Shown: positions 1 to 8,246, numbered from the stretch's first letter. The stretch: 15,398 nucleotides of DNA from CAWUIO01 sp963922455 (GCA_963922455.1 CAWUIO010000140.1:1-15398), one strand, 5' to 3'. Program-made: numbers and translations. The notes: generated by a model from the sequence alone, not told the origin.

Positions 1-79
1 GCCGGCTCGGCAGGCCAGCCCGGCCCGCGCGGGCACTTTGGCAATTAGGCTAAACCTCTTTTTCGCGCGGGCAAGCCCC
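1..79 (+). repeat. GC-rich dispersed repeat, copy A (truncated by the window edge)
   Basis: This is the right-hand part of an element also present at 3241-3380 (reverse orientation) and 9514-9652. Two inverted arms are seen directly: GCCCGCGCG at 23-31 and its exact complement CGCGCGGGC at 64-72, enclosing a 32-nt AT-richer loop. The sequence before the left arm (AGGCCAGCCCGG) and after the right arm (AAGCCCC) matches the other copies. The left half, which in the other copies starts with GGCTTAGGGATG, is missing because the window begins here. No reading frame runs through it. It could fold as a stem-loop in RNA or single-stranded DNA; its function is unknown. Confidence 0.75.
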
Positions 80-188
80 TAAATCTTTTTCCATTTTGTA
101 TTTGATAAGGGACCCGAGGCAAGGAGTTCCGGCAAAATATATCTAAGAAAGGGGCCTACACGTTGAAATAACATAAGCTTACCATACC

Positions 189-929
189 ATGCGAAATTGT
201 AAATCCTCCGTATTATTTGCTCTCTTAGCCCTTAGCTGGCAAGCTGCCCTTTTGGCTCAAACGCCTAAGGCATACGAAACCCAATATTTTGAGCAATATC
301 AAGAAGCCTTATCTTTCTTAAAAGCCAAAAAAACGGCCCTTGGGGAGCTTTTTAGGGAACATCCTGGGGTGGATTTAAAAATCCTCCTCCCGGCGCTTTT
401 TCCTGAAATTGTTCGCTTTTCTGAGTTACAAAATAAGGTAGAAAGTTATTCTTTGGAGGTATTGTACGTCCGTTTTGGGACGGCATATGCCAATTTTTCT
501 ATTGGCCGTATGCAAATGAAACCTTCCTTTGCCGAAGCTTTGGAAGGGATGGCCCAAGATCCTGAGTATAAGGTAAGCCCTTCGGTTCGCAAAAAATTAC
601 AATACAGGATCACAGAGGCTAAAGAGGTGCGAAAAGAACGCATCAGGCGCTTGAATGACTGGGACTGGCAGGTGATTTACGCCCTGGCCTTTGCTCAAAT
701 TTCATTTTCCAAGTATAAGTTAGCGCAGAAGACTGGCGTAGAACAGGTGCGATGGCTGGCCGGAATTTATAACCGGGGACTGCAACACCCGGCAGAAGAC
801 ATCAAAAAATGGATGCAAAAAAGAACCTTTCCCCACGGACCAGCCTACCGGGGAGAGCAATTTATATATTCCGAAATAGCCGTAGATTTTTATCAACGCT
901 ATGCTTTGGATATATTTGATGGCCTTTAG
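189..929 (+). CDS. Secreted protein with a degenerate lytic-transglycosylase-like (lysozyme-fold) signature
   Basis: A 246-residue protein from an ATG start, with an N-terminal signal peptide (residues 1-24, hydrophobic core LFALLALSWQAALLA, likely cleavage after LLAQ). It should therefore be exported to the periplasm or the cell surface. Three spaced motifs resemble soluble lytic transglycosylases. A Glu lies in FPEIVRFSEL (E73), where the catalytic Glu would be expected. FSIGRMQMKPSFAE (103-116) resembles the GLMQ motif, and IYNRG (193-197) resembles the AYNAG motif. The order and approximate spacing fit that fold, but the catalytic Glu is not followed by the usual Ser and overall similarity is weak, so peptidoglycan cleavage is an inference. 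The next gene starts about 40 bp downstream on the same strand and may be co-transcribed, although nothing links the two functionally. Gene reality is near certain; the function is tentative. Confidence 0.85.
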   Translation: MRNCKSSVLFALLALSWQAALLAQTPKAYETQYFEQYQEALSFLKAKKTALGELFREHPGVDLKILLPALFPEIVRFSELQNKVESYSLEVLYVRFGTAYANFSIGRMQMKPSFAEALEGMAQDPEYKVSPSVRKKLQYRITEAKEVRKERIRRLNDWDWQVIYALAFAQISFSKYKLAQKTGVEQVRWLAGIYNRGLQHPAEDIKKWMQKRTFPHGPAYRGEQFIYSEIAVDFYQRYALDIFDGL

Positions 930-970
930 TATAATCTAATGACCTTTTTGTGGGCAGATGGCCCTTTCTT

Positions 971-1936
971 ATGGTGAAAATCCAGAAAATTCGTCAAAAG
1001 CTTCTTAGCACCTTTTATTCTAGAGTATATCGAGATACGAACCGAGATTTGAAAAACACCCTATTACTTGTGGGGGTGGGAAGGAGCGGGACAACCTGGC
1101 TGGGAGAAATTGTCAATCATCGTCAGGATTATCGAGAGATTTTTGAGCCTTTTCTGCCCACCAAGGTAAAGGCAGCTTCTTCATTTGCCTATTATCAGTA
1201 CCTATCCCCTCAAGACCAACCAGAAGAGAATTTACTTCAAGCGCAAAACATCTTATCAGGCCAGGTCCGCGACCAGTGGACGGATCAAAATTTGACCCGG
1301 CTTTTCTACAAAAAGAGGATTGTAAAAGAAATACGGGGCAATATGATGCTGGCCTGGCTACAAACAAACTTTCCGGATATACCCATTATTTTTTTGATAA
1401 GAAACCCCTTTGCGGTAGCGTATTCTTGGCATAAATTGGGATGGGGGAAGCCCTATGGGGGGCAAAAAACCATTATTGTTAGTATATGTGAGCAGCCCGC
1501 TTTCCAGAGAGATTTTCCGGCATTAGTAAAGCGAGTTCAAGATCTGGGGTATAAAGATAGCTACGAGCTGGGGATGATCGCTTGGTGTATTTTAAATTAT
1601 GTGCCCTTGCAACAGCTTGCAGATGAAGGGGTGTTTTATGGTTTTTATGAAGATTTTTTCTTGCGCTCTCAAGAAAGCTTGGGCAGACTCATGCATTTTT
1701 TAAATTTACCGTTTGAATTTTCTTCCTTTCAAAAAGTTTTAAACAAGCCCTCCCGCACCAATTTTAATCAAAGAGCCAACTTTGAGTCGGATGAAGCGGC
1801 CTTGCGAGGTTGGGAAAAACAATTGAGTGCTTCCCAAATTGCCCGGGGTCAAGAAATTTTGGAAGCCTTTGGTATGCAGGATATGTATCAAGATCCGGTA
1901 CATCCTCAAATTATAAAACCCGCTCCCTTGACCTGA
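971..1936 (+). CDS. PAPS-dependent sulfotransferase family protein
   Basis: A 321-residue cytosolic enzyme expected to move a sulfuryl group from PAPS to a hydroxyl or amine acceptor. The 5'-phosphosulfate-binding loop is clear: VGVGRSGTTWL at 34-44, directly after a hydrophobic strand (LLLVGVG). The 3'-phosphate-binding region is IIFLIRNPFAVAYSW (140-154), with Arg145 and Ser153 in the expected places. Length and motif spacing match the Sulfotransfer_1/3 families. I chose ATG at 971; an in-frame GTG at 950 would add seven residues (GRWPFL-type, nothing recognisable). The substrate cannot be read from sequence. The downstream neighbour, about 165 bp away on the same strand, is a carotenoid hydroxylase, so a hydroxylated carotenoid is one candidate; a polysaccharide, lipid or peptide is equally possible. 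Confidence 0.9.
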   Translation: MVKIQKIRQKLLSTFYSRVYRDTNRDLKNTLLLVGVGRSGTTWLGEIVNHRQDYREIFEPFLPTKVKAASSFAYYQYLSPQDQPEENLLQAQNILSGQVRDQWTDQNLTRLFYKKRIVKEIRGNMMLAWLQTNFPDIPIIFLIRNPFAVAYSWHKLGWGKPYGGQKTIIVSICEQPAFQRDFPALVKRVQDLGYKDSYELGMIAWCILNYVPLQQLADEGVFYGFYEDFFLRSQESLGRLMHFLNLPFEFSSFQKVLNKPSRTNFNQRANFESDEAALRGWEKQLSASQIARGQEILEAFGMQDMYQDPVHPQIIKPAPLT

Positions 1937-2100
1937 CTTAATTTTGTTGAGGAAAGTTTTGCTCTTTTTCCTTGATTGTTTAGCTTGGAGTATATTTTTT
2001 CAATTGCCTGCCCCCATGAGAAAGACTTTGACTTTTTTTCAAACCACAAGGGCTTCAATTGGTTAAGCTTAGAAAGAATCCTATAAATTTTTCGCGCCCC

Positions 2101-2553
2101 ATGATTTGGTTGCTTTACTTTTTTCTATTTGCGAGTACGTTTTTTTTAATGGAAGGCGTGGCCTGGGCTACCCACAAATACGTGATGCACGGCATATTGT
2201 GGAGTTGGCATAAAGACCACCACCAGCCGCATCCTGGGTTTTTTGAAAAAAATGATTACTTCGCCGTGGTTTTTAGTGTTCCTTCTATCCTGACGATTGT
2301 TTTAGGTTTTGAAATACCGGGCTTATGGTTCTTAAAGCCGATAGGGTTTGGGATCTTAGCCTACGGCATTTTCTACGTACTTTTTCATGATATTCTGGTA
2401 CACAGACGGGTTAAGTTGAAGTTTGTAGCCAAAAGCCCTTACCTCCGTAGGATGATCCGGGCTCATAAAATACACCATAAATGCCTGGATAAGGATGGGG
2501 CAGAGGCCTTTGGGTTTCTGTACGCTCCCAAAAAATACGATCCCAGTAACTAA
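2101..2553 (+). CDS. crtZ: Beta-carotene 3-hydroxylase (CrtZ-type, fatty acid hydroxylase superfamily)
   Basis: A 150-residue integral membrane di-iron hydroxylase expected to add hydroxyl groups at C3 and C3' of beta-ionone rings, turning beta-carotene into cryptoxanthin and zeaxanthin. All four histidine clusters of the family are visible: HKYVMH (25-30), HKDHH (37-41), HDILVH (96-101) and HKIHH (122-126), with the phrases AWATHKYVMHG and LFHDILVHRR typical of CrtZ. Hydrophobic segments occupy roughly residues 2-22 and 55-95. The short length fits CrtZ rather than sterol desaturases. ATG at 2101 is preferred over an in-frame TTG at 2059, which would add a polar N-terminus. A lycopene cyclase gene lies at the far end of the window (14068-15219) and supports the carotenoid assignment. 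The main alternative is a generic sterol-desaturase-like hydroxylase. Confidence 0.88.
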   Translation: MIWLLYFFLFASTFFLMEGVAWATHKYVMHGILWSWHKDHHQPHPGFFEKNDYFAVVFSVPSILTIVLGFEIPGLWFLKPIGFGILAYGIFYVLFHDILVHRRVKLKFVAKSPYLRRMIRAHKIHHKCLDKDGAEAFGFLYAPKKYDPSN

Positions 2554-2644
2554 TTTATCCAATTTTAGGCAGGATTTTCCTGGTATTTTTAAGTTTTGCG
2601 TATCTTTCCCTAAAATTTGGACTTTATCAAAATACGAAACCAAA

Positions 2645-3145
2645 ATGAAAATACTACAAATCCTATTTTTATTCTCCTTTGTAACGTGTGTAGTAGCCTG
2701 CGGTGGCGGTACCGAAACCACAACTACCGAAACGGACACTACAAGCACAGAAGCTACTAGTACGGATGATACCACCCCTGAGGTTGAAGAACCTGAGGCT
2801 CCCAGTGGCCCTGATATGAGTGACGAAGATGTAAGCACCTTGGCCCGCAAGTGGCAGCTTACGGCTTTTACCCACATTGATGGACAAAAAGAAGAAAATA
2901 TTGAAGGTGATTTCCTTTACCTCAATGAAGATGGAAGCTACACTGAAATTGTAAAGCTAGATACGATCGTGGGTACTTGGGACTTGGATAAAACTGAGGG
3001 CAAAGTATTAATGCTTAAACCGACTACCGGAAAATTTGCCGGGCAAACGGAAAAATTGGCCATTGAAGAATTAAGCGCTGAGCAGATGATCACTTCAGAT
3101 GATGATGGTAAAATGACCGAGACGTTTGTGGTGGTGCCAGAATAA
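2645..3145 (+). CDS. Lipocalin-like lipoprotein
   Basis: A 166-residue protein starting at ATG 2645. It begins with a lipoprotein signal peptide ending in the lipobox VVAC (Cys19), so it should be acylated and membrane-anchored. A low-complexity linker rich in Thr, Ser, Asp and Glu follows (about residues 23-60) and probably spaces the domain from the membrane. The C-terminal part (about 67-166) has the pattern of Bacteroidota lipocalin-like domains: RKWQLTAF, then FLYLNEDGSYTE, GTWDLDK, KVLMLKPT and IEELSAEQM, an alternating beta-strand layout. The ligand is unknown. Upstream is crtZ (91 bp away, same strand) and downstream a strong hairpin terminator. The reading frame stays open upstream of 2645 across the crtZ stop, but the lipoprotein signal fixes the start. 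Good confidence in localisation and fold class; no specific function. Confidence 0.88.
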   Translation: MKILQILFLFSFVTCVVACGGGTETTTTETDTTSTEATSTDDTTPEVEEPEAPSGPDMSDEDVSTLARKWQLTAFTHIDGQKEENIEGDFLYLNEDGSYTEIVKLDTIVGTWDLDKTEGKVLMLKPTTGKFAGQTEKLAIEELSAEQMITSDDDGKMTETFVVVPE

Positions 3146-3167
3146 GATTCCTGTCTTACAAAAATAT

Positions 3168-3200
3168 AACCCTTAGGTAGTGTAGCCTAAGGGTTTTTTT
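3168..3200 (+). terminator. Rho-independent terminator after the lipoprotein gene
   Basis: A perfect 10-bp stem, AACCCTTAGG (3168-3177) paired with CCTAAGGGTT (3186-3195), has an 8-nt loop and is followed by a T tract to 3200. It starts 22 bp after the stop of the lipoprotein gene. On the minus strand the stem is followed by ATATTTTTG, so it may also stop transcription arriving from the acyl-CoA ligase side. Confidence 0.85.
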
Positions 3201-3240
3201 GTTTAGCCATTCGAAGCGTGCATACGATAAGATGAATTTT

Positions 3241-3380
3241 GGGGCTTCCCCGCGCCTCAAAAATTAGGCTAATGACTTGAAAAGATCATTTGGCGCGGGT
3301 CGGGCTGGCCAGCAAGCCGGAGCCTGCTCCCCGCCAGCAGCGGCGGTCTCCGCCCTACCGGGTGGCCATCCCTAAGCCAA
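3241..3380 (-). repeat. GC-rich dispersed repeat, copy B (reverse orientation)
   Basis: Read on the minus strand, this matches copy C (9514-9652) over its whole length: TTGGCTTAGGGATGG, CACCCGGTAGGGCGGAGACC, a GCTCCGGCTTGCTGG-like block, then AGCCCGACCCGCGCC, a loop, GGCGCGGGGAAGCCCC. On the plus strand the inverted arms are CCCGCGCC (3249-3256) and GGCGCGGG (3292-3299), around a 35-nt loop. A second small hairpin, GGCGG-TCT-CCGCC, lies at 3342-3354. It sits between the converging 3' ends of the lipoprotein and acyl-CoA ligase genes. It carries no coding frame, and its composition contrasts sharply with its surroundings. Confidence 0.85.
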
Positions 3381-3420
3381 AAACAAATAAAGCCATATAG
3401 TACGTAGTAGCAGTATTTCA

Positions 3421-5145
3421 TCAACTAGGATCTTCCAAAATGATGTCTACATTGCTGTTATACCATTTCTCAAGCCTTTCTTTATAAAAAGCTTCCAGGA
3501 CATTTCGTTTAATTTTGAGGGTAGGGGTCAGCATACCATTCTCCTGATTCCAGGCATCTTTTACAATGATTATCTTTCGGAGCTGCTCATAGTTGATCAA
3601 CTCTCCATTTACCCGGGCTAAGTCATCTTTGAGTCCTTTGCTTACTTCGGTGATAGGTCTTTGTTTTCCAATTTCAGAGAGTACAACTAAGGCCATAGGT
3701 TGGGGTAACTTAGAGCCTAAGATGCATATTTGCTCAATATCGGTATTACTTGAAAACTTCCACTCGATAGGGGCAGGTACTACATATTCTCCTTTGGAAG
3801 TTTTGAACATATCCTTAACCCTTCCCGTGATTTTTAGGAAGCCCTCTTCATCCAGTTCACCCATATCTCCGGTATGGAGCCAACCGTCTTGCAAGGTTTG
3901 TTGGGTTCTTTCGGGGTCTTTATAGTAGCCTTTCATAACGCCTTTGGAACGCATCAGAACCTCATTTGTCTCCGGGGCAATGGCTATTTCTACATTTGTA
4001 TGGGGTTTACCGACCGTACCCGACTTGATATACTCTTTGGGCATAAGGGTACACCCCCCACCATTTTCGGTCATACCATACACTTCTCTGATGATCAGCC
4101 CCAGGTCTTGGTACCAATTCAGCATGCTCTGGGTAGAAGGAGCTGCTCCCGTTAGCATAATGCGGGTTTGGTCTAAGCCAAGTTTCTTTTTGATTTTATT
4201 CTTGACCATCTTACCCAAAATTGGGAGCTTGAAATAGAAGTCTAGTTTTTTCTGAGGCATTTTTTCTAAAACGCCCAGTTGGAATTTAGTCCAGATACGA
4301 GGTACGCCAAAGAAGTGAGTAGGGCGGGCCTCTTGTAAATTTTGGGCAAACGTTTCTAAGGATTCGGAAAAATAGATCGTCCCACCGGTGTATAAACTAC
4401 CTCTTTCAACGAAAGCTCGCTCCGCGATATGGCATAGGGGGAGGTAGGAAAAAAAACGGTTGGGTTTCTCAGGGTACAATTCCAAGGTAGGGGCGGTTTC
4501 TGAGATCAGCGATGAAGAGCTTTCATAGTCAAACATGACCCCTTTGGGAGTACCCGTGGTACCAGAAGTATAAATAATAGTGGATAGGTCTTCTTTTTGG
4601 GGAGAAGGGTTTTCTTGTAAAGGTTCGTGCTTTTGTAGTAGGTCGTCCCAATAAAAATTTACCCTTTCCATGGGGATGGCGGGACTGCCATACTCAGGGA
4701 GGGCAATTACCGTAAGCCCTTCTGGAACCCCTTGTAATTGCTCAGACCACATTTCGGTTTTACCTACAAAGAGAACTTTACATTCACTATGCTCGAGTAC
4801 TTGCCGGAGCTGTTGGCTCGGTAAATTCGGGTAAAAAGGAACAGAAACATGGGCCGACATGCCTATGGCTAAATCAGCCATGATCCAGTGGGGACAATTC
4901 TTAGCAATGATGCCAATATTACTATTTGGGCCTAGGTCCATAGACAAAAGAGCTTGAGCAATTCGGCGAGATTGATTGCCTGTCTCTTCCCAGGTATAAT
5001 TGATCCAGTTATTGCCTACAGGTTGTTTTAAATAAATATCTTGAGCTTTTGCTTTTTCCCAATGATAAAAGTGATGGAGATGGGTCTCTATACTATCTTT
5101 AGTCTCCTTTAAATAGGAGAAAACTTCGCTTGTTTGAGACGTCAT
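3421..5145 (-). CDS. Long-chain fatty acid--CoA ligase (AMP-binding family)
   Basis: A 574-residue adenylate-forming enzyme that should activate a long-chain fatty acid with ATP and load it onto CoA. Family motifs appear in order (residues from ATG 5145): the ATP-binding loop YTSGTTGTPKG (192-202), SYLPLCHIAER (about 233-243), YGMTENGG (356-363), HTGD (424-427), ITGRVKDMFKTSKGEYV (about 439-455), and a C-terminal TPTLKIKR that supplies the likely A10 lysine. This layout matches the FAA1/ACSL-like long-chain branch rather than short-chain or siderophore ligases. ATG 5145 is chosen over an in-frame TTG at 5184, which would add 13 residues. It lies 118 bp downstream of the AsnB gene on the same strand and could be the last gene of that unit or separately expressed. 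Its role may be general lipid metabolism rather than part of the glycan genes. Confidence 0.93.
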   Translation of the reverse strand: MTSQTSEVFSYLKETKDSIETHLHHFYHWEKAKAQDIYLKQPVGNNWINYTWEETGNQSRRIAQALLSMDLGPNSNIGIIAKNCPHWIMADLAIGMSAHVSVPFYPNLPSQQLRQVLEHSECKVLFVGKTEMWSEQLQGVPEGLTVIALPEYGSPAIPMERVNFYWDDLLQKHEPLQENPSPQKEDLSTIIYTSGTTGTPKGVMFDYESSSSLISETAPTLELYPEKPNRFFSYLPLCHIAERAFVERGSLYTGGTIYFSESLETFAQNLQEARPTHFFGVPRIWTKFQLGVLEKMPQKKLDFYFKLPILGKMVKNKIKKKLGLDQTRIMLTGAAPSTQSMLNWYQDLGLIIREVYGMTENGGGCTLMPKEYIKSGTVGKPHTNVEIAIAPETNEVLMRSKGVMKGYYKDPERTQQTLQDGWLHTGDMGELDEEGFLKITGRVKDMFKTSKGEYVVPAPIEWKFSSNTDIEQICILGSKLPQPMALVVLSEIGKQRPITEVSKGLKDDLARVNGELINYEQLRKIIIVKDAWNQENGMLTPTLKIKRNVLEAFYKERLEKWYNSNVDIILEDPS

Positions 5146-5263
5146 AATTTGGTATTTGAGGGGTTTAACCGTAGTAAACACCAATATATGACAATTTTAA
5201 GAAAAAATATAATGTGCAACTTTCTAATTTGGAACAATCAATAAGTATAGTTCAATTTATTGA

Positions 5264-7138
5264 TCAGGCAGTGGGATATTTATCTAAGAACTGATGAAGG
5301 ACAATGAGTGCCCATAAGCGGTTATAGTAGTAATCGTGCCCTGCTTTAAACTTATTTTTCATAATGGCGACAGGGGCATAATGCACTATACCGTATTGTT
5401 CAATGATTTCTTTGTTCAAATAGGTATCAATCAAATAAGCCAAGTCTGTTTTGAGCCAATCTTTAAGAGGTATGGAAAATCCTCTTTTGGGTCTATTGAA
5501 CAACTTTTCGGGAAGGTAATCATATAGTACTTGTTTCAGGAGGTACTTGGAAGTCCCTTTATGAAACCTGAGTTCAGGAGATAAATTAATGGCAAACTCT
5601 ACCAAGCGATGATCAAGGAGGGGGACACGTACTTCCAATCCGTGGTGCATACTGGCTCTATCGACTTTGACCAATAGATCATCGGGTAGATAGTACTCCA
5701 GGTCAAAGAGAGCCTGGTTTTCCATGGGATTTAGTTTTCGGGAAGCTAGGGAAGCCGGGTAGTGAATGCCTTCTTCTTGGGTGACGATGAGCTGTTTTAA
5801 TTCTTTTTGACTAAACAGAAATTGTTCCTGGGAAAATATATGACTGGGCAAGCTTTGGCGGGTGTTATAGGCCAATATTCGGCTGGCTTTTTGGTAACGA
5901 GAGGCTTTCATCCAAGACAAGCTCTTAGCGGCAGGCTTACGAAATAGTTTCCAATATGATTGAGCCAAACGATCGGCCCAGAGATAAGAACCGTAACCCA
6001 GAAACAATTCATCGCCCCCATCCCCCCCAATAGCCACTTTTACGTGTTTTCGAGCCATTTGGGATACCATATACACCGGGATGGCCGAAGAGTCGGCAAA
6101 GGGTTCATCGTAAATCTCTACCAACTTGGGTATCAGCTCCTTTGCTTCTTCAATAGACACCTCAAACTCGTGGTGGTCGGTTTTAAGTTCTTTGGCAACG
6201 GCTTGGGCGTATGGTGCCTCATTGTGGGCGTCTTCTTTAAAACCAATGGAGAAGGTTTTGATGGGGCTGCTCGAGTTTTCGCAAGCGAGGGCCGCTAATG
6301 TGCTCGAATCGACACCACCGCTAAGAAAAATACCTAGTGGCACATCACTAATCATTCGGTATTCTACCGATGAGGCAAGTAATTTTTTAAGTTGTTTCTT
6401 GGCTTCTTTTTCTCGGGTTAAAAGGGATAGCTTTTGTTGGGTAGGGCTATCGTATATTTTTTCCGGGGCTTTCCAATACGTTTCTACGTGATACTCTTTA
6501 TTATTTAGCCTCAACCAAGAACCAGAGGGAAGCTTTTTTATATGAGAAAATATAGTTCGCTCATTGGGGATATAACCCAAGTGTAAAAAATCGGCTACGG
6601 CCCGGTGGTCAATACTTAGGTTTAAGTTGGGAAGGTTGAGTAATGCTTTCAATTCGGAGGCAAATGCTATGCCTTCTTGGGGAGCGTTTAGGTTTTCACA
6701 ATAGTAATAGAGGGGTTTTATACCCATACGGTCCCGGATGAGGTACAAATCATTTTGCACCTTATCGTAAATAGCCAAAGCAAACATTCCATTGAGCTGA
6801 TACACCATTCGCACCCCTTGTTGTCCAAACAGCTCGAGGATTACTTCGGTATCTGAGGTGGTTTTAAGGTTTGTTTCTATTTGGCGAGCTAATTCTCTAT
6901 AATTATACACTTCACCATTATAAGCGATAACAAATCGCTGATTTTGGGAAACCATTGGCTGGTCTGCCCTATTTTGTAAATCTAAGATGCTAAGCCGTTT
7001 ATGGCCAAGCCCACAGATCCCATTAAAAAAATGCCCCTCAGCATCCGGACCTCTATGGGACAATTTGCTCATCATTTCCTCTAAGTTGGACAAACGATAT
7101 CGTTTATCCGGGGAGTAAAAACCGCTGATACCACACAT
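5264..7138 (-). CDS. asnB: Asparagine synthase (glutamine-hydrolysing), AsnB family
   Basis: A 624-residue two-domain amidotransferase. The N-terminal class II glutaminase domain starts MCGISGFYSP, so Cys2 becomes the catalytic N-terminal nucleophile after Met removal; RLSILDL, YNGEVYNY (73-80) and SDTE (95-98) form the glutamine pocket. The synthetase domain has the pyrophosphate loop SGGVDSS (273-279), YDEPFADSSAIP (about 345-356) and GGDGGDELFLGYG. Ammonia from glutamine would be passed to an adenylated carboxylate, classically aspartate. It is longer than the roughly 550-residue housekeeping enzymes, and it follows a methyltransferase gene (31-bp gap) and a glycosyltransferase gene. AsnB homologues in such settings often amidate sugars or other cell-surface precursors, so the true acceptor may not be aspartate. 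That is an inference; the family assignment is firm. Confidence 0.93.
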   Translation of the reverse strand: MCGISGFYSPDKRYRLSNLEEMMSKLSHRGPDAEGHFFNGICGLGHKRLSILDLQNRADQPMVSQNQRFVIAYNGEVYNYRELARQIETNLKTTSDTEVILELFGQQGVRMVYQLNGMFALAIYDKVQNDLYLIRDRMGIKPLYYYCENLNAPQEGIAFASELKALLNLPNLNLSIDHRAVADFLHLGYIPNERTIFSHIKKLPSGSWLRLNNKEYHVETYWKAPEKIYDSPTQQKLSLLTREKEAKKQLKKLLASSVEYRMISDVPLGIFLSGGVDSSTLAALACENSSSPIKTFSIGFKEDAHNEAPYAQAVAKELKTDHHEFEVSIEEAKELIPKLVEIYDEPFADSSAIPVYMVSQMARKHVKVAIGGDGGDELFLGYGSYLWADRLAQSYWKLFRKPAAKSLSWMKASRYQKASRILAYNTRQSLPSHIFSQEQFLFSQKELKQLIVTQEEGIHYPASLASRKLNPMENQALFDLEYYLPDDLLVKVDRASMHHGLEVRVPLLDHRLVEFAINLSPELRFHKGTSKYLLKQVLYDYLPEKLFNRPKRGFSIPLKDWLKTDLAYLIDTYLNKEIIEQYGIVHYAPVAIMKNKFKAGHDYYYNRLWALIVLHQFLDKYPTA

Positions 7139-7169
7139 AAGGCTATTAAAATGGTGTAATTTGAAAGAA

Positions 7170-8144
7170 TCAATTGTTTTTTTGGTACCCTTTTACTGCT
7201 GCTACGGCGTGAGAGTGGGAATATGGAACCATATCAGCAAATATGTTTTCCATCCCCAGGTCTTCAAACCATTTTTTTACAGTGCTAATTCTTTGGGGTT
7301 GGTCATATTCTGGAGAAAACATATCAAATGTATCCAATATGACCCATTCTTTGAGTTGTTGGGGGCTTAAATCTGGGGGAAGCGTATTCTTTATATCGCA
7401 AATGGGCAAGAATCGATTAAAGAGCTTTCCTAAGCCTAATTTATCAAATGTTTGATAGGTTTTGATCATCCAGCCACTATTTTGCTGGATAAGGGACAAT
7501 AATTTTTTGTGGGACATTTTTCGGGTCAAGGGCCTAAACAAATACTTCGCGTGTATCTTGGTCCACCAACCTCGGATGGGATAAAAATCAACAATTAACT
7601 CTCCTCCGGGCTTGACCATTTCGGCCAAACAAGCCACCGATTTTTTTACATTAGGAGTATGCTGTAAGACCCCAAAACAAAATACCCTGTCAAAGCTTCG
7701 AGGAGCAAAAGGCAGTTCGTAGATACTTGCCTGGAATAGCTTGAGACGGTCGCCGTGGTGGGCATTATTTTGATAATTGGCATCCACTGCATTGGAGTAA
7801 TCAACACTGTACAAATTGGCTTGGGTATAATCCAGTACGATCTGGCTGAAACGGCCCGCACCAGAACCAACCTCTAAGATATTTTGACCAGCTAAGTCTA
7901 CCTGGTCCCAAGCCGTTACTTTAAAAAAGCGTTCTTGACTTTGATCTTGGTGAGAGTGGCGGTCAATTTGGGTCGTTTGAAAGGTATTCCATTGAAAACC
8001 AAAGTTGTCTGTGTAGTTATCCTGGGGGGCAAAACGATAAATACCGTTTATTTGGGGGATAGTATTGCCTTGGGCATCAACCAAAAAATCCTGGTTTGGC
8101 TCTAAGGCTAACTGATTTTTTGGGTTAACAAGCTGGATAGACAT
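7170..8144 (-). CDS. Class I SAM-dependent methyltransferase
   Basis: A 324-residue protein. Residues 1-75 form an N-terminal segment with PQINGIYRF and NFGFQWNTFQTTQID, a pattern seen in methyltransferases of polysaccharide clusters, where it derives from a Trm112-like module; no zinc-binding cysteines are visible here. The Rossmann core follows: motif I ILEVGSGAGRF (89-99), the acidic end of strand 2 in YSVDYS (Asp115), and FDRVFCFGVLQHTPN (151-165) of the Methyltransf_11 type, then VKPGGELIVDF. It should transfer a methyl group from S-adenosylmethionine to a small molecule or sugar; the acceptor is unknown. It lies 31 bp upstream of the AsnB gene and about 100 bp downstream of the GT4 gene, all on one strand, which suggests an operon tailoring a glycan or glycolipid. 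Confidence 0.92.
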   Translation of the reverse strand: MSIQLVNPKNQLALEPNQDFLVDAQGNTIPQINGIYRFAPQDNYTDNFGFQWNTFQTTQIDRHSHQDQSQERFFKVTAWDQVDLAGQNILEVGSGAGRFSQIVLDYTQANLYSVDYSNAVDANYQNNAHHGDRLKLFQASIYELPFAPRSFDRVFCFGVLQHTPNVKKSVACLAEMVKPGGELIVDFYPIRGWWTKIHAKYLFRPLTRKMSHKKLLSLIQQNSGWMIKTYQTFDKLGLGKLFNRFLPICDIKNTLPPDLSPQQLKEWVILDTFDMFSPEYDQPQRISTVKKWFEDLGMENIFADMVPYSHSHAVAAVKGYQKNN

Positions 8145-8246
8145 AGATTCTAAAATCGTTTTGGCTGATTAAGATTTAGTATCAATTTACCTATAAAAAA
8201 GAGATCTGAACCACATAGAGGCTTCTAAAATACGAACTATGTAGAG

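Noticed and set aside
950..970. GTG start at 950 for the sulfotransferase
   Set aside because: ATG 971 is a stronger codon; the extra seven residues add no recognised element. It remains possible.
1937..2100. Possible terminator between the sulfotransferase gene and crtZ
   Set aside because: Only imperfect A/T-rich pairings are seen; there is no stem with a good GC core before a T tract.
2356..2877. Long minus-strand open frame across crtZ and the lipoprotein gene
   Set aside because: It is antisense to two genes with clear family motifs; its Val/Ser-rich run is just the complement of the Thr/Glu-rich lipoprotein linker.
3241..3380. Possibility that the GC-rich repeats are CRISPR or rRNA fragments
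   Set aside because: Copies are kilobases apart, not regularly spaced, and show no rRNA-like sequence.
3593..4237. Several plus-strand open frames opposite the acyl-CoA ligase
   Set aside because: They mirror a fully motif-supported gene and show no recognisable protein features.
5237..5264. Inverted repeat ATCAATAA/TTATTGAT at the end of the AsnB gene
   Set aside because: An 8-bp AT-rich stem without a following T tract on either strand; too weak for a terminator.
8209..8243. Imperfect inverted repeat CCACATAG/CTATGTAG before the methyltransferase gene
   Set aside because: A short arm with a mismatch and an 18-nt loop; such pairs are expected by chance in AT-rich gaps.
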